64,000 nt of DNA from Biomphalaria glabrata (lineage: Eukaryota; Mollusca; Gastropoda; Planorbidae), in NCBI RefSeq assembly GCF_947242115.1, contig NC_074728.1, forward strand, positions 18,677,542-18,741,541, in the 5' to 3' direction. The position numbers and the translations under genes were made by a program. Below, in pieces: positions 61,701 to 64,000 of the stretch. The notes under the pieces were generated by a model. It was not told where the DNA came from. It did not search any database and worked only from the letters and a program-made list of their open reading frames with translations. How positions within the stretch are numbered: the first letter of the stretch is position 1; each line of letters begins with the position of its first letter.

Positions 61701-64000
61701 AGACCCCTTTAGAAAAGTGAAGAGAAAGTAACAAGCGACTTTTAGCTCTCTTGAGTCGGAGGTAGTTTCACGGCTTTGAAACGAGACCAAACGTCATGCG
61801 ACGTCTCAACCTGTGGGCAGTGGAGACCAATAGTTCGTTGCCACGTCGTCATCGCAGGTCAGAGTTGGGGCCTTCTATAACGACTGGCCTCGACTGAAGA
61901 GGCGGTCCGGTGTAAAGCCCATGAAGACGACTTAAATGGCCTCGTGAACGTTGCTCTAGGTGATATGAAAGATGCGTGAGTGAGTGCCATAAAACTCTTG
62001 GCTACCTATCAAGAGGACCCGAGTTTGAATCCGACTCGGGATGTGCTCGCTGAGCGCCAATGGCCTTTAAGGTAGCGACAAAACCTTCTCCCAGATACCC
62101 TCTTCCTCCCATGTCCAGACATGAATTTAAACGTTGCTTTTCTTACTGATGATCACTTTTTTTAAACTTATAGAGCGTTTTATTTTGTAATGACTAATGA
62201 ATGTTAGATTAAAAACAACGAATACATTTTTTTACCATGCCCCCCCCTTTTCACCCTCGCCTCTAAGAAAGAACCCTTGGCGAATGTTTAGATCTACTAC
62301 ACTTTATAATATTTCAGTGATAGGCTTTTAGATCTAGACTAAGAAAACGATGCGCAAATTTTCCCTGAACATTATTAAACTCTTGAATCAACATTGCCTT
62401 ACACTCGGAAATCCCGAACGCGATAGTCTTTTCAAAAGACGCAATATTAGGTCTACTTTCAAAACTGATCTAGACCTAGATCAACTTCTCTAGCCAAATT
62501 TTAAATGTATTTCTTTTTTTTTTACTTCATAAATTATAACGGTCATACTAGAGTTTTCCCTGTGTGGCCAACGAGCTTATAACTCTTTTCTCAACGCTAT
62601 ACATTATACACCATTTGTTAAATTTATAGGAAAATCGTTAGGGCCATATTTTGAGAACAGCGTCTGTGTTCGTTCCTCGATGAAGTTCTGTCGAATACAG
62701 GTATTACAAAACTAATAATGTCATTCATGTAGCAGAGAATCCATTATTAATTGATTTTCGCTGCACCAGCTGTATCTATATTTACCGAAGAATCGCATAA
62801 TTAGCCTATAATGTATTTATGATACTGAACATCCAAAGATACAAATACATTTTTTTAAAAATATTCAGATTAAAACACAGTAGAAAAACGAAATGAAATC
62901 AATGAATTATAATAAGAAGATAAGAGAAAGTACGCACAGGTTTTTACACTGTCCTGCAGCGGTGCACGGCGTGCCCACGTCAAGCAATGGTTGGCAGTCC
63001 TTGTCGGTGGGAAAATAACCAGGATCGCAGGTGCATTGTCCAGCATTGCAAGTAGCATTCCAAACACACTGTGGAGAAAGTATTTCTTTGAGTTGATATT
63101 TAAAAAAAATCTTACATGAATCATAACTAGGGAGCATGCAGGACAAGATTCTGGCTGTTTACTTGCTAAGGTCAATCTGTGGCAGCTGGCAATTCCTGGC
63201 ATAATAGTCGGCCTCGCTCTTTATCAAATAGGATATCACAAAGCTCTTTCAGACAGCAAATTAAACACGTGAATGCTAAAGCTGTGCCCATGTGCCCTAT
63301 CTGTGTATATGAATGCCCTACAAGGCTAGCTATTCCCCTGGAATGTCCTTTGCCCATTATTGCCCTAAATACTCGTAAGAATGCCCTATTTGCAGAAATG
63401 ATGCCCAATCTACTTGCATAAATGCCCTATCTGTATGACGCCCAATCAACTCGTATGAAAGCCCTAGATATATGCCCTATCTGTATACCTGATGCCAAGG
63501 CTACTTGCATGAATGCCTTTTCTGCATACATGATGCCAAGGCTACTTGCATAAATGCCCTATCTGCATACATGATGCTAAGGCTACTTGCATAAATGCCC
63601 TATCGGCATACATAATGCCAAGGCTACTTGCATGAATGTCCAATCTGCATTCATCTACTCGCATGAATGCCTAACCTGTATAAATGATAACTAATCAAAT
63701 CATATGAATGTCCTTTCTGCATATGATGCCCAATCTACTCGCACGAATGCCCTATCTACTCCTAGAAATGCCCTTACTACTCCTTTGAATGCCCAAGCTG
63801 CACACAGGAAGGTCTAGGCTAGTCCCATAAATGCCCTATCAAAATGCCTTATCTAAATGCCCTATCTAAATGCCCTTATCTAAATGCCCTTATCTAAATG
63901 CCCTATCTACTTACTTCATCATTCGCTGCGCACTTCTCGGCGGGAGGTTTCTTCAGTGAGCACTTCGTGTTGTCCGCGTAGTACTTGCCGTCACAGATGC
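34480..64000 (-). CDS. Giant EGF/EB-repeat single-pass membrane protein, 3' part (16 exons, N-terminus outside window)
   Basis: Coding exons, minus strand: beyond 64000-63915, 63068-62938, 61291-60999, 58039-57886, 57068-56888, 55646-55438, 53992-53773, 53124-45888, 44903-44703, 43181-41136, 40402-40313, 39492-39339, 37714-37539, 36444-36289, 35637-35508, 34741-34480. All junctions are GT-AG and keep one frame, giving 3907 residues in view. About 85 repeats of roughly 42 residues follow C-x5-C-x5-C-x(5-15)-C-x-C-x2-[GDE]-[FY]-[FY]-x(3-6)-C, joined by linkers such as RIDAG or LINAS. This resembles the EB-module/EGF-like proteins often named prion-like Q/N-rich domain protein 25 in mollusc annotation. 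N-glycosylation sequons are present in most repeats. One transmembrane helix and a 92-residue tail follow. The likely role is an adhesive or ligand-binding surface receptor, and its function is unknown. The family assignment is by motif only. Confidence 0.88.
35508..35637 (-). CDS. Giant repeat gene, exon 15, transmembrane segment
   Basis: Starts DPDLIEDSSVPT, then an uninterrupted run of about 25 hydrophobic residues beginning VVLISAI and ending LFLILF, then the basic stop-transfer RRRKQK. This sets the topology: repeats outside, C-terminus inside. Confidence 0.92.
36289..36444 (-). CDS. Giant repeat gene, exon 14, membrane-proximal repeat
   Basis: Encodes KLDGTPCNSTKECTKNADC, then an acidic insert (DDANNVEDKPNKNE) before the C-x-C, and ends SSDGYCV. 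This is the last extracellular repeat before the transmembrane exon. Confidence 0.85.
36653..36900 (+). repeat. SINE family A, internally deleted copy
   Basis: The head jumps from GAATTTGGCTTC directly to CTGGTGAAGAC, losing box B. The body and tail are complete. ACTATCTA occurs just outside both ends (36642-36649 and 36905-36912), a likely target duplication. It lies in an intron of the giant repeat gene. Confidence 0.85.
37221..37475 (+). repeat. SINE family A copy with target duplication
   Basis: Head GGAGGCGCGGTGGATGAGTG, box B GGTTTGAATCC, tail CTGAAAGGGAAACTTTA. CTAGATGT flanks both ends (37207-37214 and 37476-37483). Confidence 0.9.
37539..37714 (-). CDS. Giant repeat gene, exon 13 in view
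   Basis: Encodes CNPGYYAEKEVCRDVHKAGQ, PCSGRGQCVSGAEC and CTCGAQYYQDDYGVCYL. It is a typical GAEC repeat close to the membrane. Confidence 0.86.
37820..38311 (+). mobile_element. MITE with 13-bp inverted ends, full-length copy
   Basis: Starts ACAAAGCTTATAT and ends with its exact complement ATATAAGCTTTGT, 492 bp in all. The body has AGTTGTATCAATTAGTTTGG near the left end and TTTCAGCTTGATTAGAGA plus a GACAGACAGACAGA run near the right. Several partial copies lie in other introns. No coding capacity. No clear target duplication was read. Confidence 0.75.
38490..38640 (+). repeat. SINE family B, degenerate copy
   Basis: Retains CCTATGGGAGGCTTAAGATA, GGATGTAATTATATTGAATT and AACAGTTGAAATATGTAAAA in the same order as the other two copies. 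The tRNA-like head is strongly altered. Confidence 0.45.
38930..39185 (-). mobile_element. LINE C-terminal fragment
   Basis: The minus strand, with frameshifts, resembles the stretch after reverse transcriptase in non-LTR elements: VMSTLL, then a QEKKLN-like segment, HLKCLRRIF, and NNEEVLQ-like sequence. It is old and decayed. Intron of the giant repeat gene. Confidence 0.6.
39339..39492 (-). CDS. Giant repeat gene, exon 12 in view
   Basis: Encodes GICTCVDNFYARDGVC, LLKPGATCDDLDKCVELSSC and SGAAEC. Canonical acceptor and donor, in phase. Confidence 0.85.
40313..40402 (-). CDS. Giant repeat gene, exon 11 in view
   Basis: 90 nt encoding DPRGTCLPLIKANGVCESNG and TCVTNSLCY, a half-repeat exon. 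The phases fit both neighbours. Confidence 0.84.
41136..43181 (-). CDS. Giant repeat gene, second long exon (15 repeats)
   Basis: 2046 nt encoding 15 repeat starts, mostly of the GQCxxNAEC type (for example SIPAGKSCTAPGQCVDLAEC, RIKAELPCGNIGQCIHNAEC). One repeat carries a long insert around SGGVSPTVDQSMVFYPQLNS. Acceptor TTCGCAG, donor CCTG|GTAAGT. Long plus-strand open frames at 41257-41748 and 42661-43218 are antisense shadows. Confidence 0.92.
43426..43676 (-). repeat. SINE family A copy
   Basis: GGTTCGAATC box B, GACTGGGATTTTGAATTTCG and the GGGTGTCATATGACCAGCAC block on the plus strand identify the family. The head is partly lost at the right end. Confidence 0.82.
43677..44479. other. 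Intron sequence with a C-rich low-complexity patch
   Basis: Part of the intron between exons 10 and 9 of the giant repeat gene. It includes a loosely repeated CCCCTCCCACACACAAG-type patch at about 44225-44290. No exon was recognised. Confidence 0.45.
44480..44700 (-). mobile_element. LINE 3' end (CR1-like C-terminus and tail)
   Basis: The minus strand reads TNLYKYSSFLSAIRAWNGLP, then a short conserved end and a stop. After it comes a UTR finishing in repeated ATAAGATAAGATAAT, a typical LINE tail. The same tail sequence is embedded in both hAT-like copies (about 17690-17830 and 21340-21480). Confidence 0.7.
44703..44903 (-). CDS. Giant repeat gene, exon 9 in view
   Basis: Encodes KGPGKPCTGLGQCVHNAEC, CLCSNTHYPEGNEC and PLMPCTHDSQCVFNSTC. 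The second repeat linker is proline-rich (KKPPLMP). Donor GAAG|GTAATC. Confidence 0.88.
45090..45410 (+). mobile_element. LINE C-terminal fragment, plus strand
   Basis: Reads LRWYGQIV, LSKVILQGTVEE, NAKEWTGLSLDILLRSAADW, then EKWRDLV. This is the conserved C-terminal segment of a non-LTR element, with breaks. It is antisense to the giant repeat gene. Confidence 0.7.
45598..45871 (+). mobile_element. MITE, ACAAAGCTTATAT family, right part
   Basis: Contains TTTTTCGATATCAAACAAAA, ACTAATTGGTTG, GTTTCAACTTGATCCGAGAA and ends GATATAAGCTTTGT, 17 bases from the donor of the giant exon. It begins after a poly-C run. Confidence 0.72.
45888..53124 (-). CDS. Giant repeat gene, 7.2 kb giant exon (about 55 repeats)
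   Basis: A single open exon of 7237 nt encodes 2412 residues and 55 successive six-cysteine repeats; the first is shared with the exon upstream. The early repeats use linkers like PLKNAS or LINAS and a GQCIxGAEC core. The later ones use RVxAE-type linkers and HQCTHNAxC with LPDYYNESG. Acceptor CCACCAACAG, donor CCTT|GTAAGT. The antisense and other-frame open runs inside it follow from its base bias. It is clearly less AT-rich than the introns on either side. Confidence 0.93.
53215..53440 (-). mobile_element. LINE C-terminal fragment
   Basis: The minus strand reads EAVSKAKDKEEWKNRVDKSW, then VVPQRFKRLRDR, a typical non-LTR element C-terminus. It lies in the intron just upstream of the giant exon. 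Confidence 0.68.
53441..53772. other. Pyrimidine-rich intron sequence
   Basis: CT-rich low-complexity sequence on the plus strand between exons 8 and 7. Nothing else was recognised. Confidence 0.4.
53773..53992 (-). CDS. Giant repeat gene, exon 7 in view
   Basis: Encodes AECQCIPEYYKENLAC, RIPPTQECTAIGQCVVNSEC and ends LIDAGGTCQ, which continues as VDGSCVPNAKC in the giant exon. Confidence 0.87.
54360..54637 (-). repeat. SINE family A, full-length with long target duplication
   Basis: Complete head (GGAGGCGCGGTGGCTGAGCG), box B GGTTCGAATCC and tail. It is flanked by CTTTAAGACTACAATA (54344-54359) and a copy with one change after 54637. Confidence 0.92.
54638..55325. other. Intron sequence, nothing recognised
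   Basis: AT-rich, with a short CA microsatellite near 55049-55061. No exon or repeat family was identified. Confidence 0.4.
55326..55393. repeat. Short 27-bp tandem repeat (about 2.5 units)
   Basis: Unit AGGGAACCTGTCTGTCATTA plus CATCAAA. It lies in the intron about 45 bases beyond the donor of exon 6 of the giant repeat gene. Its length equals that of two other arrays in the window, but the sequence is unrelated. Confidence 0.85.
55438..55646 (-). CDS. Giant repeat gene, exon 6 in view
   Basis: Encodes DIRAGDDCDADYKCTSDATC, CTCGADFYERGGLC and KNVTVPCSAPGQCIVGAEC. This is the first GAEC-type repeat reading toward the C-terminus. Donor AG|GTCAGT. Confidence 0.86.
55812..56262 (+). mobile_element. 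MITE, ACAAAGCTTATAT family, left part
   Basis: Starts ACAAAGCTTATATTGAGTGT and carries AGTTGTATCAATTAGTTTGG and AATTACCAATAGTTAATTA. It is cut off where LINE-like sequence begins. Confidence 0.7.
56263..56398 (-). mobile_element. LINE 3'-end fragment
   Basis: Aligns by eye with 58600-58745: an ACTGAAAGTGGAATAAACTT block, TTTAAAATCTTTCTGCTTAA, and TGCAGATTCTCTTTAAGAT. On the minus strand this is the conserved RTxRFxxSFIP region of a non-LTR element. Confidence 0.55.
56633..56854 (-). repeat. SINE family A, degenerate copy
   Basis: Recognisable by AGAAGCCTAGCGCTTTACCA, GCCGAAATTAAAAATTCAAG and GAGTGTCATGCGACCAGTAC. It ends 33 bases from the donor of exon 5 of the giant repeat gene. Confidence 0.75.
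56888..57068 (-). CDS. Giant repeat gene, exon 5 in view, acceptor lies in a minisatellite
   Basis: Encodes CNPTFYKELGLCRPEIPA through EQCTRFSEC and CTCKLPYYNENGKC. Its 3' splice site (TTTCTCTCATCAG|GTGTAACCC) is the exon-proximal unit of the 27-bp array at 57061-57507. Upstream units could be used in frame. The donor is GAG|GTAACA. Confidence 0.87.
57061..57507. repeat. 27-bp minisatellite duplicating a 3' splice site (about 16 units)
   Basis: The plus-strand unit is TTACACCTGATGAGAGAAAG plus AGATGGG. On the minus strand each unit is a pyrimidine tract, TTTCTCTCATCAG, then GTGTAACCCA, that is, acceptor plus the first exon bases. The exon proper starts at 57068. Reading back through the array in the exon's frame gives repeated CNPSLSLIR without stops. 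Confidence 0.93.
57512..57744 (+). mobile_element. MITE, ACAAAGCTTATAT family, right part
   Basis: Carries TTAATTAACTAATTGGTTAG, TTTTAACTTGATCCGCGATT, GACAGACAGAGTGAGTT and ends AATATAAGCTTTGT. It abuts the end of the splice-site minisatellite. Confidence 0.72.
57886..58039 (-). CDS. Giant repeat gene, exon 4 in view
   Basis: Encodes NLQVCTCDFDFYQSNGKC and LVAADLPCKPTPSMCTHNATC-type sequence. Acceptor TTGAAG, donor TGCAG|GTAAGA. It joins in phase with the exon starting at 57068. Confidence 0.86.
58098..58215 (+). mobile_element. MITE fragment, ACAAAGCTTATAT family
   Basis: Only the middle part is present (CATATATCTCAAGACTATTA, TTTTTCGATATCAAAAATAT), similar to 45615-45690. Confidence 0.45.
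58425..58760 (-). mobile_element. LINE 3' end with tail
   Basis: The minus strand reads LNHCYIRSERSVRLLSIRTK, then TERFKNSFIPLSVRVLQDQL, followed by a stop, an untranslated tail and AATAAAATTATCTTATCTT. It is the C-terminus and 3' end of a CR1-like element. Confidence 0.7.
58870..59018 (-). mobile_element. LINE 3' end, same family as 20634-21337
   Basis: Shares with the other copy GAGGGCTTTGCACTGGGGTT, GTGAGACCTATGTGAG and CCGGAATGTTCGGC, in the same order. Strongly 5'-truncated. Confidence 0.78.
59105..59332. repeat. 25-bp minisatellite (about 9 units)
   Basis: Unit GATGTGCACAGTTAGAACAT plus CAATA, with small variants. A single unit plus the sequence after it reappears at 60340-60430, on the far side of an old LTR-element remnant. 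Confidence 0.88.
59388..60250 (-). mobile_element. Fossil LTR-retrotransposon remnant, Ty3/Gypsy-type gag
   Basis: A partial, broken element in an intron of the giant repeat gene, read on the minus strand. The recognisable part is a gag-like region, with no pol or envelope part seen. About 140 bp is repeated in direct orientation near the two ends (about 59395-59540 and 60110-60245), probably remains of terminal or internal duplication. Several breaks and loss of most of the element mark it as a fossil of moderate age. Confidence 0.65.
60340..60430. repeat. Duplicate of the 59300-59395 segment
   Basis: Repeats, with few changes, GCACAGTTAGAACATCAATA followed by ATGTCTCCCCCTGTCAAACA and GAAGTCTCACAATGTT. 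The same segment therefore lies on both sides of the LTR remnant. Confidence 0.85.
60555..60895. repeat. Higher-order tandem repeat (about 21-bp basic units)
   Basis: Basic motif GTCTCACNCTGTCAAACANA. An approximately 87-bp compound unit (CAACATGTCAAACACGAGCC through CTTAAGTGTTCCCCTCTC) occurs twice almost identically. It lies just beyond exon 3 in the giant repeat gene's intron. Confidence 0.85.
60999..61291 (-). CDS. Giant repeat gene, exon 3 in view
   Basis: Encodes SECSTKTGGTCVCVDGYY, then KLKVDMSCYETEQCVDFSVC, then RIDAGLPCEKSIQCTVNANC. That is two repeat starts. It is GC-rich compared with the flanking introns. Confidence 0.88.
61321..61591. mobile_element. hAT-like MITE, CAGAGGCGTAG ends
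   Basis: Starts CAGAGGCGTAG and ends with the exact complement CTACGCCTCTG, 271 bp, with GGGTGGCGCCAGGGGCATCG inside. The flanking 8-mers do not match. It begins 30 bases upstream of exon 3's acceptor. Confidence 0.75.
61592..62937. other. Intron sequence with one weak tRNA-like repeat
   Basis: Apart from the SINE-like piece at 61975-62110, nothing was recognised in this part of the intron. A poly-C run lies near 62241. Confidence 0.4.
61975..62110 (+). repeat. Possible third SINE family, tRNA-like head
   Basis: GTGAGTGAGTGCCATAAAAC, then GAGTTTGAATCCGACTCG, resembles a box A/box B pair, followed by GCGCCAATGGCCTTTAAGG. There is only one copy in the window, so the family is not confirmed. 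Confidence 0.4.
62938..63068 (-). CDS. Giant repeat gene, exon 2 in view
   Basis: Encodes CVWNATCNAGQCTCDPGYF through LLDVGTPCTAAGQCKN. The acceptor is CTCCACAG. The donor CT|GTGCGT is weaker than its neighbours but is needed for phase (joins as NLSEC). Confidence 0.85.
63250..63912. repeat. Degenerate ATGCCCTATCT tandem array filling the start of an intron
   Basis: Units of about 42 bp (ATGCCAAGGCTACTTGCATA plus AATGCCCTATCTGCATACATG-like sequence) give way to 14-15 bp units (AAATGCCCTTATCT) at 63838-63912. The array stops five bases from the donor GAA|GTAAG of the first exon in view. No open frame of note. Confidence 0.85.
63915..64000 (-). CDS. Giant repeat gene, exon 1 in view (partial)
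   Basis: Encodes ICDGKYYADNTKCSLKKPPA and EKCAANDE, the second half of one repeat and the start of the next. It runs off the right edge of the window. The donor GAA|GTAAGT joins in phase to TGTGTTTGG of the next exon, completing NDECVWNATC. Confidence 0.85.

Overview
The window looks like nuclear DNA of a freshwater pulmonate snail, probably a planorbid such as Biomphalaria or Bulinus. That assignment is inference. It rests on the AT-rich base composition, spliced genes with long repeat-filled introns, a tRNA-headed SINE family repeated about ten times, several non-LTR retrotransposon tails, and hAT-type miniature elements. No bacterial, plasmid or CRISPR features were seen.

Three protein-coding genes could be assembled by hand with consistent splice sites and reading phase. 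(1) Positions 6211-14027, minus strand, nine coding exons, 309 residues. The product is a signal-peptide-bearing, membrane-anchored thioredoxin-fold protein of the PDI/TMX type with one CxxC site, a second domain that has lost it, and a C-terminal dilysine-type ER signal. (2) Positions 23588-25553, plus strand, three coding exons, 88 residues. This is a clear CDC42 small effector (CDC42SE/SPEC) homologue with a very long 3' UTR running to about 32150. (3) Positions 34480 to beyond 64000, minus strand, sixteen coding exons in view. It is a giant single-pass membrane protein of at least 3907 residues with about 85 six-cysteine EGF/EB-like repeats outside, one transmembrane helix and a 92-residue cytoplasmic tail. 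Fifty-five of the repeats lie in one uninterrupted 7.2 kb exon. The N-terminus is outside the window.

Layout: 1-4.4 kb is AT-rich and non-coding, perhaps the 3' UTR of a plus-strand gene entering from the left. 5.2-14 kb is the thioredoxin-fold gene. 14-23.5 kb is a divergent intergenic or first-intron region holding a foldback element and two hAT-like elements in opposite orientation (16.9-22.3 kb), one with perfect terminal repeats and an 8-bp target duplication. 23.5-32 kb is the CDC42 effector gene. It converges on the giant repeat gene, whose 3' UTR probably ends near 33.3 kb.

The most unusual signal is at exon edges. A 27-bp minisatellite at 8964-9322 is a tandem copy of an exon-end plus 5' splice site. 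An unrelated 27-bp minisatellite at 57061-57507 is a tandem copy of a 3' splice site plus exon start, open in frame, so every unit is a potential in-frame alternative acceptor. A third tandem array (63250-63912) begins five bases inside an intron. Together with the giant single-exon repeat expansion, this is a locus where tandem duplication has reshaped both protein repeats and splice sites. All identifications are from reading the sequence only. No database was searched.
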